This document shows, piece after piece, positions 21,955-33,500 of a stretch of 64,000 nucleotides of DNA; positions within the stretch are counted from its first letter, which is position 1; each line of letters starts with the position of its first letter. Both the position numbers and the translations under genes were made by a program. The stretch is from Copromyces sp. CBS 386.78 (taxonomy: Eukaryota; Ascomycota; Sordariomycetes; Sordariales; Sordariaceae): assembly GCA_030685235.1 (NCBI GenBank), contig MU839096.1:248001-312000 (forward strand). The letters are read 5' to 3'. The notes beneath the pieces are model-generated. The model was not told where the DNA came from, did no database searches, and worked only from the letters and a program-made list of their open reading frames with translations.

Positions 21955-23642
21955 TCAAGACTGGGTGAGGGGCTTGCCGTCCTTGATCTTCTGGAGACCG
22001 TACTTCTTGAGGCGGATGGCGTTGATCTCGATGAAACCGGTGGTGTCCATGGGGGAGAAGCCCTCGAGGGAGTCCATGGAGGCATCGGCCTCGGAGTAGA
22101 GGTTGGAGGCATCGGACTTGCGGCCGAGGACATAGGCGGCACCCTTGTAGGCCATCATGCGGACCTCACCAGTAACGTTCTGCTGGGAGAAGACGATGGA
22201 GTTCTCGATGCTGTAGGGGATATCGGTTAGTTATTGCTCGTCTGGCTTCTGTTTCGGATGGAAAGCAACCTACAACTCGCGCTCAGGGCTGAAGTACATG
22301 CCGTTGTACAGCTGACGAGCCCAAGAGATGGTGACGAACTGATCACGGAGCTCACGGACCTTGGAGTCCATAACGAGACCCTCAAGATCAAGATGAGCAA
22401 GGCGAGCAATGGTGAGACCGGGGGTATCGTAGCAGCCACGGGACTTGAGACCGATGAAACGGTTCTCAACGATATCAACACGGCCAACACCGTGGTCGTG
22501 ACCAATCTTGTTGAGGAGCTTGAAGAGCTCAACCGAGCCAGTGGTCTCCTTGCCATCGACGATGACCTTGACGGGGATACCCTTCTCGAAGTGGATGGTG
22601 AACTCTTGGGGAGTGTTGGGGGCGTCCTGGGGGTCAACGGTGCGGGTCCAGAGCTCCTTGGGGGGAGTGTGGTCGGGGTCCTCAAGGATACCGGCCTCGT
22701 AGGAGCAGTGGACGAGGTTGTCATCCATGGACCAGGGGGCCTTGGGGGTCGAGGAGACGGGGATGTTCTTGTCGGCGGCGTACTTGAGGAGATCCTGACG
22801 ACCCTGGAAGCGGGCGCAGAACTCGGGAAGTCTCCAGGGAGCAATGACCTTGATCTCGGGATTGCAGGCCCTGGGGTGGCGCGTTAGCGTTGCTGCTTCG
22901 GGTGAGGCTGAAGAGGAGGGAATTTGCTTACTTGAAGGCAAGCTCGAAGCGGACCTGGTCGTTGCCCTTGCCCGTGCAGCCGTGGGAGACGAACTCGCAG
23001 TTGTACTCCTCGGCAACGCGGACCTGAGCACGGGCAATGATGGGGCGGGCAAGGGAGGTACCGAGGAGGTAGCGGTCCTCATAGATGGCATTGCACTGGA
23101 TGGCACGGAAGACGATCTGGTCAACGAACTCCTGCTGGAGGTCGAGGATCACCATCTCCTCAGCACCGAGCTTCATGGCCTTGGCGCGGACCTCATCCCA
23201 GTTCTCCTCCTGGCCGACATTGGCGAGGAAGCAGACGACAGTGTAGCCCTACCGAGTCACTCGGGTTAATATCACAGCTCGGAGGGGAGCGCGAGGGAGT
23301 TGGGTTGTCTCTACCTGCTCAATCAACCAGCAGAGGATGGTCTGTGGCAACAAAAGTCAGTCAATGCGGTCCATCAGATGAAAGCGAAGTCTCGGGAGGA
23401 CTCACGGAGGTATCAAGACCTGTGTACAGTGATCGATTGGTAAGCAATTGCGTTCATGGCAGGCGGATCTCCATGGTGTACAGCTCCAGGATCGTACCTC
23501 CAGAATAGGCGCTATCGACGGCAAGGGAGTGTCAGTCAGGCATCAGAGCTCCAGAATAGCTTGTTTCACTAGTGGAATCACAAAGACTGTTAGCCCTCAG
23601 GATGTTGACTTACAGACAGACGCGACCCTTGGACTCGGACAT
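21955..23642 (-). CDS. arg-1: Argininosuccinate synthase
   Basis: ATP-dependent ligation of citrulline and aspartate to argininosuccinate in arginine synthesis (yeast ARG1, Neurospora arg-1). Seven exons (minus): 23642-23614, 23511-23498, 23419-23406, 23341-23315, 23248-22932, 22870-22274, 22210-21955; total 417 aa, a normal length. Introns are 61-102 bp with consensus sites. Exons 2 and 3 are only 14 nt each and exon 4 is 27 nt. Together exons 1-4 encode the ATP-pyrophosphatase P-loop region CLAYSGGLDTSTILCWLIEQ. Other family blocks are CTGKGNDQVRFELAF (about 120), APWRLPEF, HFEKGIPVKV, GVGRVDIVENRFIGLKSRG and the C-terminal DTTGFIEINAIRLKKYG. A TGACTCA element lies 145 bp upstream of the ATG. 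It is divergent from CGR1. Confidence 0.96.
23406..23419 (-). other. arg-1: 14-nt microexon 3 of arg-1
   Basis: Bounded by CACAG acceptor and GTGAGT donor. It encodes the GLDTS part of the P-loop. Confidence 0.9.
23498..23511 (-). other. arg-1: 14-nt microexon 2 of arg-1
   Basis: Bounded by GATAG acceptor and GTACGA donor. It supplies most of the LAYSGG coding between exon 1 (phase 2) and exon 3 (phase 1). Without it the P-loop cannot be assembled. Confidence 0.9.
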
Positions 23643-24114
23643 TTTGGCGGATTGGTGCTTGCGGAGAATGGCTACTCGACAGATACAGTTCCTGAACGTG
23701 ACCGTGTAAGAGAGACAGAGGCGATATCGGGCGGCAGCTCGAGGCTTTTTACGATTTTTCCCACTGCCCTGCGTCAAACGGCCGATTGAGTCACTTTATC
23801 TTATCACTGCGGGGCAGACCCTCAAGTCGACCATCAACGACAACATGAGACCACATGGAAGCAAGGGTGACGAGGGTCCGCCCCGCAGTTCTACCTCTAG
23901 AGCCTGCTCTACCCGTCCAGCGATAGCGTTGCGATAACGGGCCTGCCCGATATGGAAGCAACTGAATTCTGCCGTCCAAAATTTCTGCGAGAATGCCACC
24001 GCATTAGCTGACCGCCTTTGGTTCTTCTGCAGCCTTTGGTGTCGCCGTCACAACGCTCTGCATCCAACCCAGCCATTACACGAACTGTTGGTCAACTCTA
24101 AGCTATTCGCAACC
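23643..24114. promoter_or_regulatory. Shared divergent promoter arg-1 / CGR1
   Basis: 472 bp between the two start codons. It contains the TGAGTCA/TGACTCA element described separately. No ORF is supported here. Confidence 0.75.
23787..23793 (-). promoter_or_regulatory. Putative CPC-1/Gcn4 response element
   Basis: TGACTCA on the arg-1 sense strand (TGAGTCA on +), 145 bp upstream of the arg-1 start. It equals the core recognised by Gcn4 and its Neurospora counterpart CPC-1, which induce amino-acid synthesis genes on starvation. A single 7-mer can occur by chance; position in an arginine gene promoter supports it. Confidence 0.6.
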
Positions 24115-24622
24115 ATGTCTTCTACCACCACAACAACACAAACAACGTCTCAGGTGGAGACCAAGGCGGCTTCCAAGCCCCTTGGCATGAGGGTCAATGG
24201 TAAGTTTTTGCCTGTTGCATTCGACCATGCTTGGGTCGAATAAAGTACTAACTGCCATCATCCTACAGGAAAGCAATGGCACCAACCCAAGAAGGCCTTC
24301 CGTCCCGGCTCCGGCTTGACCTCGTTCGAGAAGCGCGCAAAGGATAGGCAGTTGATGGCGGCCGTCAAGGCTAAGGAGAAGGAGCTTAAGGATGAGAAGG
24401 AAGCGGAGCGCAAGGTTAGTTGGAAAGGCGATGCGGGAGGCGAGATATCCGAGGGCTAACCTATCATTTCCACGCACACAGAGACGCATCGAGGCCCTCA
24501 AGGAGAAGCGGGCGAAGAAGGAGGAGAAGGAGCGCTACGAGAAGATGGCCGAGAAGATGCACAAGAAGAGGGTGGAGAGGCTCAAGCGCAAGGAGAAGCG
24601 CAACAAGCTTATCAACTCTTGA
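24115..24622 (+). CDS. CGR1: rRNA-processing protein Cgr1
   Basis: Small nucleolar protein needed for 60S subunit maturation. Exons are 24115-24199, 24269-24414 and 24482-24622, giving 123 aa, near the family's usual 110-120. Introns have GTAAGT/GTTAGT donors and TACAG/ACACAG acceptors. After a Thr-rich N-terminus comes the conserved [18 protein letters not shown], then [11 protein letters not shown]. The rest is a long charged helix, predicted coiled coil ([20 protein letters not shown] and onward), ending [12 protein letters not shown]. It is divergent from arg-1 with a short shared promoter. Confidence 0.94.
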
Positions 24623-25396
24623 ACGAGGCGATCGTGAACGGCACTCAGGACATGCGGAACACCACGTCTCACTCTTCCCCGTCCAGCGATGGGTAACGAA
24701 CCGAATCACCGGCTTCGCCGTTCCGCCAACGCCCGAGAAACGAATCCCGAACGCCATTCGAAGCGCGACGTCTTCTTCGGCCGGTTCGATGGCAGCGGCG
24801 CTACTCTATTTGGAGGAGAGTGTTTTATGATGGCATGGCATAATTGGAGTTGGAAGTCCGCAGCAGCCACGGAAAGGCCGTGGTTTGCCAGGAGAAGCTC
24901 AGCGGACAGGACGAATGGATGGGAAACAACCAACCCGGAAAGACGGCGCCTTATAGGATGGAAGGCGTGCCTCAACGACCACTGCGTGTGACAGCGACAG
25001 CAATATTCTGATACCCCAAGCAATTTTTACACGGAACATTACAAAAGCTTATCATGTTCGTTTTTATGGCTTTTCGGCCACTCGGAATCTCCTGTTTTCA
25101 TGTGACTCTCGGGTCCTAATAAACGTTTGGTTGTGATCTTCCGCTTTTCAGTTCACATGCCCACACACTGAACCCTTGCACGGGCTGGGTGTGCCAAGGA
25201 TCGTGAGGCAGGCTTCCGTGACATTGGTCCCCTGTGCCGCGTCCCCACCGCGATGCACCTTTGTGTCCCCGTTGCCGTCGCAACGTCAGTGGAAGAAGCA
25301 CTAAGCTCGGGGGGCGTCGACCTTGCATCCCGGCTTACACCTCCACTTCTTCCCTACCCGTAGAGGTCCTCCAATCTGGCGTTATTACGCATCATT
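24623..25396. other. Intergenic CGR1 to coiled-coil gene
   Basis: 774 bp between same-strand genes; CGR1 3' UTR then the next promoter. No gene, repeat or RNA was recognised. Confidence 0.55.
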
Positions 25397-26867
25397 ATGC
25401 CTCGGAATCACCAGATAAAGCACGATAAAGAAAAAGAAAGCCGCTCGAGTGCTGTCATGTCTCCGAGTCTCCCGAATGGAGTCGAAGGGCTCAAACCAGG
25501 ATCCCACTCTCCACAACGTCCGCGACACCAAATCACCCGCTCCATCACCGAATTGCCGTCATCGCTCCATCTGCATCGCCATCGATCATACCGCGACCGC
25601 CTCGGGAAGGAGAAAGAGAAGGAGAAAGAGAAGGACAAGGAAAAACACAAGGAAAAACACAAGGAAAAACACAAGGACAAGGACAAGGCCAGGGACCGAG
25701 AAAGGGAGCGCGAAAAGGGGAAGGACCGCGATGGATTGAATCTCGACATACAGAGTGCGAATCCGACACTACAATCCACCGCTCGAGGCCGCTTCTCCTT
25801 TGAAGGCTTCGGCATGTCGACGCCGAATAACCTGACTCCTAATGCGAGCAGAAGAGCCAGCATTCTCAATGCGAGCCCGTCTGCCAACGACAGCGTCCCT
25901 TCGGTAGCTGCGGCGGCACTTACGAACAATGTATCAGGAGGCAGGGTCCTGCTAAAAGAGGATGAAATCGCAAAGGAGCGCCAAAAGGCCATTGCACGGG
26001 AAAAGTTGGTTAAAGACATCCCGGCCCCTCTGCTTGTCCCCTTGGCCTCTTGACATACTATGCCTGACATTCGCAAGCTAACAATGGACTTTCAACGTAT
26101 GCAGTGGCCTAAAAAAGTCCCTTGAGGACCTTCAACAATTCTCAACCAACACGACCCGCCAACTCGACGACACCTACTACTCCGTGCTCGAGAAGCTCTG
26201 CGTCCTCCAAAGCACCATCCTCGCGCTCAAGGAGGTGGCCGTCGCCTCCCAAGACATAACCTCACAATTCACCACGGAAGCCGACGAGCTCGTGACCGAC
26301 GTCAGCTCCCAGCTCGACGCCTTCGGCCAATTCGAAGACCACCAGAAGCGTATCGAGCAACTGCAGGACCGCATCTACGTCGGCCGCGACCGAATCAAGT
26401 CCCTTAGCGAGCGGGTTGACCTGGTCCGCGAGCGGATCGAGAGCTGGGAGCGCGCCGACCGGGAGTGGCAGGAGCGCACCCGCAGACGGCTCAAGGCGTT
26501 CTGGGTTCTGACTTCGGGCGTCATCTTCCTCGTGCTGTTGAACTTTGCCGGGTCTCAGTTTGCGCCGGAAAGTTCGGCGGCTACGGTGTCTACGGTGGAA
26601 GGGGCGGTAATGGCGGCTAACAGGCTCGCTAATGAGTCTCTAAGCACGCTTAAGAACGTGAATCTGGGAGGCACTGGAGAGGGGCCGAGGTTGAAAGATG
26701 CTGGTGAAGAACAACGACAAGAGAAAGGAGGCGACGGACAAGACATGGATTTACCTCGAGGTTCAGCAAAAGTGGTTGAAGAGATGTCAAATGGGGAGGC
26801 TTCATCAGCGTGGATATCTCCAGAAACGGAAACATCTGATAAGCTCAGAGCCTTTGACGAGTTGTAA
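25397..26867 (+). CDS. Coiled-coil protein with one membrane span, unrecognised family
   Basis: I do not recognise a named family. The exons that fit canonical signals and phase are 25397-26004 and 26105-26867 (GTTGGT donor, CTAAC branch, GTATGCAG acceptor), giving 456 aa. The N-terminal third is Ser/Pro-rich with an extreme Lys/Glu/Asp/His tract (KEKEKEKEKDKEKHKEKHKE, about 74-115). A conserved-looking helical region follows (LKKSLEDLQQFSTNTTRQLD; VLEKLCVLQSTILALKEVA), then a heptad-like stretch (KRIEQLQDRI, RIKSLSERVDLVRERIESWE). A single hydrophobic span comes next (FWVLTSGVIFLVLLNF) and about 100 polar residues end the protein. The layout suggests an endomembrane or nuclear-envelope coiled-coil protein; this is inference. 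The donor is uncertain: exon 1 reads on for 15 codons beyond it, to a TGA at 26051. Confidence 0.7.
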
Positions 26868-27455
26868 CTGGCTTCTCTTGGTTGGAATTAGGGGCGAACA
26901 CATGAGAACTTCTCACTTCACTTTGAAGCAACATCATGATACCCGTGCCGTTTAAATCCATTCTCAACAGGCGCTACGGCTCTGGGCCGGCTATATGGTT
27001 TTGTAGCCTTTTGCTTTCTATTCTGCTCGCCTCTCCTGAGTAGACTTTGCTTCAGCCTTCCTTTATCTCTTCCTTCGTCGCTCGCGTGGGAGTCAAGACC
27101 ACTTGGGTGCTTTCGAGGTAATCTCTACTGAAGGCTTGCGTATTATGGTTGGTGATGAACATTTCAGTTTCCCATCACAGGACTTCAAGTTAGATCGTCA
27201 GCAAACTGGTGATCCTACCGGTAGTTTATTAGACGCTTAGCCTTCTACAAGGTGCTGACTGGTCTCCCGGGGGCGAATCCTGAAATGTGATTCATATATA
27301 GAAGCAGGTATGCTTAACCAGCGATCTGGGGCAATCTTGGAAGAACGCGTGTCTATGTTGAGTAGTTCTTTTTACTCATCTTTTTTACAGTGGTGAGTTC
27401 ATAACCGCGCAGGTCCCGATTTTTACTTTGCCGATTCTCCCTTTTACTTTATCTT

Positions 27456-27543
27456 CAGTCTCTCTTCAGTCTCCCTTCAGTCTCTCTTTAGTCTCTCTCC
27501 AGTCTCTCTTCAACTCATCTTTAATCTTTTCTCCACTTCTTTT
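27456..27543 (+). repeat. 11-bp pyrimidine-rich tandem repeat, about 8 units
   Basis: Consensus unit CAGTCTCTCTT; units 1-5 are nearly identical, units 6-8 diverge but keep the 11 bp spacing. It is followed by AT-rich sequence. Confidence 0.8.
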
Positions 27544-30500
27544 CAACCTTCTTCTCAATCTGCACTTCCTCTATTTTATATTTCATTCTTCAATTCTTTA
27601 TAGTTTTGTTATTAAATATCTTATTATTTCTTTCCTTAATTTTTTGCTAGGCGATATTTCACTTGATAGATATACCTAGAAGTATCTTCAGACCAAATTA
27701 TACGTACATTCAACCTGGAAATTACTAGCGGTATGTTGAAGACAAAGTTATTTCCCTTATATGTGTCCTTAAGGATTAATTCCTCAAGTTGGGTTCTTCG
27801 TCGGATGAGGCATCTCCAGCAATCACAATAGGAGTGTCCGAGATATTTGGATAATACCTACCATGGAGGGCTCATCTACTTTGTCACAAGTCTACTTTTG
27901 CAAGATCCGTTTCGCAAGCTGGACTACCAATGTGGAATTTAAAAACATCTCAGACGTTCAGGCTTGTTTTTCTTGTTTTGTTTTTGTAACAAGTTCTCTC
28001 TTGCCCACATTCTCTTCTACGCATTCTCCAACATACTCCGTACTTTGCCTTTACAATTGAGTGTATATCGTCTACCTTTGACCTATGAAAGTATCCTGCC
28101 CTTCCAAGAACTCTCCGCCTTCCTCGAGAATTCACATTGCCTGAGCTTCTTAAGCATTGAAGTTCTCTTACAGCATAGCATGTTCAACATCTCCAGCGAC
28201 TACGCAAGTGTCATCGTTACCATGTCTTTCGAAGGAGGTATCCCGGACCATTCAGAAACTGAGCAGTTCACTGCTCACGGTGGCTACAAGAACCGGCAAG
28301 ATCATCACCAGGAGGCGTACCATACCCCGTTCGCTCCATATCACATTCAAGAACCATGTTGATCAGACACACCACCGTGTTGAACAAGGTAAGCCACCGA
28401 CGTTGTTGGTGTATCGAGTATTCCATGCTTTGACTTGCTCTTGACGGAATTTCTTGCCTTGATGGGCAGTCTTGTACACCAACCCTTTCAAGACCTTTCA
28501 TGTTTTTGTTGGCATTTGCGTGACGAGCCTCAGACATCTCGGCCGCTTGTTGGTTGCTTACTTCCAAGGTTGACTTGGGAGATGATGTGCTTATTTGATT
28601 GACAACGAGCACATTCTATCCAGAGAAATGGCATTGGGGTAGCCGAGAAAAATGAAGCAGACTCCTTCAAACTTGTTTCTGTCTGCGGGCATTGAATGTT
28701 GACTCCTATCTACGTTCACGAACGGTGCTGAAGGACGTAATTAAATCTCCCCAATCAGCAGCCACATCTCCATTTCCCATCCATACCATATCTCCAATCA
28801 ACGCTTAGTTAACGCCGTAAACTTACTCTCTTTCTAATGTATAGATGCCTATCCTTCTTCGTAATCCCTTTCCTTCTTTCACGCCTACTCACTCATACTG
28901 AACCATGCCCGTGCCGTCTTCGGGATCCAGGGTAGGAGGTCTCAGACACTCAGAGATTAAGGCCAAAGAACTGGAACTTGTTCACCTTCAAGCGCTAGCA
29001 TTAACTCTTCCTTCGGTTCCGTTCAAGTTCCCTTGCGGGCGTCAAGCTGGCTGCGACCTGCGTTGGCTGAGACAAGGTGACGGATGGGTACTTACCGTGG
29101 TGTGGATGGTCACGGTGGCGTTGAACCCTCGAGGTACGCCGGCCGTTGTTTCTGTCTCTGTTTCTGCCTCTTTCCAAAAGGTCATGGGATCCTTACCGAC
29201 GTTATCTCTCCCTTTGGCTTCCATGTATCCTTGCCCTTTTCCTCGTCCTTCTCTGTTAGCTTCCTTCTATGTTCTTCATTAGGTGCTTGTGTGTACCCTA
29301 TGACTGCACGGTATGTCCGTACAGCTAATATCTGCTTATCGAACTACCGGTTGACAATAACAACAATAATAACACGTAACCCATACCTCTCATCATCAGA
29401 CAATATGAATCCCAACCACCGCCCTGGCAGCGATCCATCAACGGAGAAACAAAAGGGCGGGTAGCCAGGTCCAGGTATCCTCCTTTGTGAATGGGCGATG
29501 TTTGCTACTGTCCATGTCGCCAGCCCTCCCCTCGTCATCTATCTATATTAGCATCATGCATGTTTCCGGCCGTCGGCTTCCCGATGAGAAAATGTTTCGT
29601 CGGCGCGATGGGCTACGGCTGCGGCGATGTGCGGTGCCTACTCTTGCGGTATCTTCCTAGCACCGGTATGTAAGAAGGTGGGTAGGTAGATACAACGCAA
29701 GTAATCACAGCTACCCGAAGGCCATCGATCACCGCACACACACACAAAGACCAAGATTGGCGTCCGTCAAATGGAATCACGAGACCAATGGCGGGATTTC
29801 AGGGGCGTGGTTTGGTGCAGTATCACATACGCATGTCTTTTGAGGAGACGTGATGGTATGTAACGGGGAACTGCATCGCTCGGGCTTCTCTTTTCTGCCA
29901 TCATATCACTCAGTCCGAACGTTCCTTCTTTCCTCAAAATTTCGACCGCTTCTGTGCTAGGTTCCTTCCCATATTGACACGTAGCAAAGGGTACTAACTA
30001 CAATGCGTCTTCCTCCCCCTTTCCTCTTTCACTCGGCCATCTAAACCGGCGAAAAGAAATCAACACCTGCCCGCACAGGAAGGCTTTGACCGCTTTCAGT
30101 CACCAATTCTAAATGGAAATTAAGGCTATCTACATGTGACTGCTTGTATGCGTGATGGAGAACAATGTGCATTCCTAGTGGAACTCTTTTCTTGGTCCCC
30201 AACTTCCATGTTTGTTTTGTGGTGGGAAACACTCTGCAGGTCAATAAAGAAAACATTTGTTGCCTAACATGTTAGTTATTTCTGTCGAGTATCGCTCGGT
30301 ATTGCCGCTGTCCAGATGAAAGAGGCATTTTACCCCAGGCATCATGACAGTCGGTCGGGTGTCATTCGAAACAGAACAAACATACATGATATGATACAAA
30401 AGACGCTCGTTCTTACGTATATAGGTCTGTCTACATATCAATGTGCTTAGGGCAGCCCGACACACCAGCATCGAGGTCAGGAGGTGAATACGCAAGAAAT

Positions 30501-33500
30501 CCAGAGCTAAAGATTACAAGGTGTATCAAGAAGCGTCTTTCACAATCATGAGAGAATAGAATTAAGATTATTGTTTGGGTATGAAAGGACCGTGGAATGG
30601 TAAACGATCTGGGCCTCGGTACCAGACAGGTATGGTGAAGCTTTCTGTATTCGCGCCAAATCTTCAGATACGTCACTCATGATATCACACCCATTTTGTT
30701 TCCAAAAGGCTCCGGAGAGAGGATTTGACACAGTACAGATCATGAAGTTCCTCTTGCCTGCTCGCTGGGGGCTGTGGTGGCTTGTTGTTGATAACTAACC
30801 CACCTCTACCTACCTTACCAGCCATCTACCCGAGCCATGTACTCTACACAGTAGCAATCGGTTCTTGTTGTTCTTCTTATCTGCGTTTTCTACCAACCCG
30901 CCTATCTATCCATCCCTCCCTCCCGTGAACGAGGCGGAATTGCTGGATGACGCGCGTGGAATCCATGTTTCTTTTGAGGCTTCACGACATGAGGTTTGTA
31001 CGAGCAATACGTGTCTTGAGAGTGTTCATGATACGTGCGTTCGGATGTGTCTTGATTGCTTTCTGCAAGTAAGTATGTACGTCTGTCTATTTGTCGGCAG
31101 TATCAAATACATTACCGTTGGTTGTTGGTGACGACTGACAACCGAACTGACGGAGGAATGGCGCCGATGAGGTTGTATGTTACGTAGATGTTTAAACGGT
31201 GTTTTGACGAGGGTGACATGAACGGTTCGTCTCGTTCAGCCAAGGCTTGATAGTATGATTTGCCTGAAAAGTCATTTACACCAAACTTCCGTTTCTCTCT
31301 CTCTCGTCCCTTCCTTTCCCAGAACCACCCACCCACCCAACCTACCGTCGTGGCCCAGCATAATCCCGGCGGTATGTGGGCGTACATAGGTAGGTACGGC
31401 CCAGAGATTGGGGAAAGTGAAAGGGGGAAGGAACCGTTCGGAGCAGGCAGGCAGGGGGGGAAAACTTGGCTAGCGAAGGTTTAGGTAGCATCGTGCCTTC
31501 CTCCTGGCATCCCCATCCGTCCATCCACCCAGGTCTCTCCGGGCCACCGCCGCCACCCACCTCCATAATCCCCTGGAGATGATGCACCACCACCACTATC
31601 ACCACCACAGACAGGCAGGCAGCCCCAGGGTTGCCAGGGCGACATAAACCTCCTTGTCCTTGTCTCCCCATCCGCCAGGTTGGGGGAGGTGGCCTGGAAG
31701 ACAAGGGTGTTTGTTCTCTTTATTTGAACCACAGTTCATCAAAGTCATTCAACATGTTGGTATAATATAAGAATGGGACGCTTCTTCATGTCTTCGGTGG
31801 TCAAATTACTCCCAGTCTTTTCTTTTTTAATTCATGAAAGTGCTTGCTGCCTGTTGGAGTGTGATCGAGCATAGTGTACGTACGATGTTGTAGTGCTCTA
31901 CGCTGCAATTCGTTCGGTCAACTCCTGTTCGAGGTCCAATCGCCGACGAACTTACGAAGCGCATTTACGACGGAGGAAAAAGTGACAGCAGCGAACCGAC
32001 CGCCTAACCAAGCCGCGCCGTTCGAACTGTCGGTCAAACCAGGCCAAACTCATACCAAGCTATTGCTGCAGGATCACTGTGTCTCGGAGAGTGGTGACCT
32101 CGGCCAAAAGCGTTTTGAAACTATTGTCATGTGGTTTTGGACGTTTAACCGAAGCGTAGTATAGTCGCGCGGTTCCGTGGTCTTCTTGCCCACTGGCGTG
32201 AAGTTCAACGGTCGCCTCCGTATCATCGCCGATGGTCGATGATGGAGACATCCAGTCAAGAGTAAACTGGATGGTGTGAGTGGGCGATCGGAGGGCTACA
32301 AAGGCCCATCTCCTGCTGAACAAAACAGAAGCTATCGTTATTTCCTAAAACGCTATGAAACGTCAGCCATCTCGAGACCCGCGCCTGTGCCAGAACACTG
32401 GCCGTTTCTCCGGCCAGATCGGTTTTACCATCAGACACCTTACTATATTGCTTGTCGGTACGGAGTTGAGGGACAGATATGGGAAAGACCATCATTAGGC
32501 CGGTTGATGTCCCGAGTCCCATCTCGATGAGGAAAGGCGCGAATAGGGCGTAGAGAGCTTGTATTTGGTGTGTAGAAGTATGACTGATGGCTACCAATTC
32601 TGGCAGTACACTAGTATACTGCGTGCTGTCGGAACATCCGAGATACCATTAGTTCACGCAGTTGAACTAACATCTTGACTAGAGCAATCTGAGCGCCTGT
32701 GATATCAGTAAGCAGCTGAGATACCGTTTTAAAGGGTAGATAGATACCCACAACTTGATGATTATCTTGTTCGCAAAGGATCATACCTAGCGGTGGTACG
32801 TGGGAGTGGTGGGATGTGTGGGATAAAACCAGCCAGTCAGGATGGCAGCAGGTTGCAAGCATTCAGTTACATGTTCCTAGCGACCGAGAGCCTCCACAAG
32901 ATCGATATCTGGTGGTCGGACGTTGACTTTTGTTTCGATCTGGCCTGGGGGGTTTGCTTATCCGAACTGTTCGTGACGAAATACCGATACGGAGCTGGAC
33001 GGGCATGGAGGAGCCTTCCGGAGATAAGGTCAAAGCACCTCGACGAGTTTTCGTTTTCTGGGCGAAGGGCTGCGTGCGCAAAAAAGCATCTCGTACCCAC
33101 TCGTGATTGATCTATCCTGTGCGGAATGCAGTCAAGAAGGGGCCAAACTGTCGCCTGACTGGCAACTACTTCGGGTTACGTGATAACATAATGGACTCAT
33201 TGGTTCCTGGATCGGTGTTGGTCGAATCGAGAGGCCGACCACACCCTGCACACCTCGCTCGATCACCAATGTATTATCCTTCTGTTACTTGGGCACTGAG
33301 GAAGCGCGTTGTTGTACCCAGCACAAGTAATTACTGTATACATCACATGAGCAATCGATGACTGAGGAGCACCCCTATCCCAGACATGTTTTTGTAGTGT
33401 ATCTTTGAAACTTATTGACGTTCGATCGGGCGACCCGCTTGATTGGATGACCACTGCAGAGCCGTTTCCTCTCATGCATGTGCTGACGACTCAATACTAC

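Noticed and set aside
22234..22887. 217-codon plus-strand ORF
   Set aside because: Antisense shadow of arg-1 exon 6; its openness follows from the C-ending codon bias of the real gene.
32062..32862. Series of minus-strand ORFs with hydrophobic segments that could be a decayed gene
   Set aside because: The frames do not join with plausible splice sites and I could not match them to any family; too weak to call even a pseudogene.
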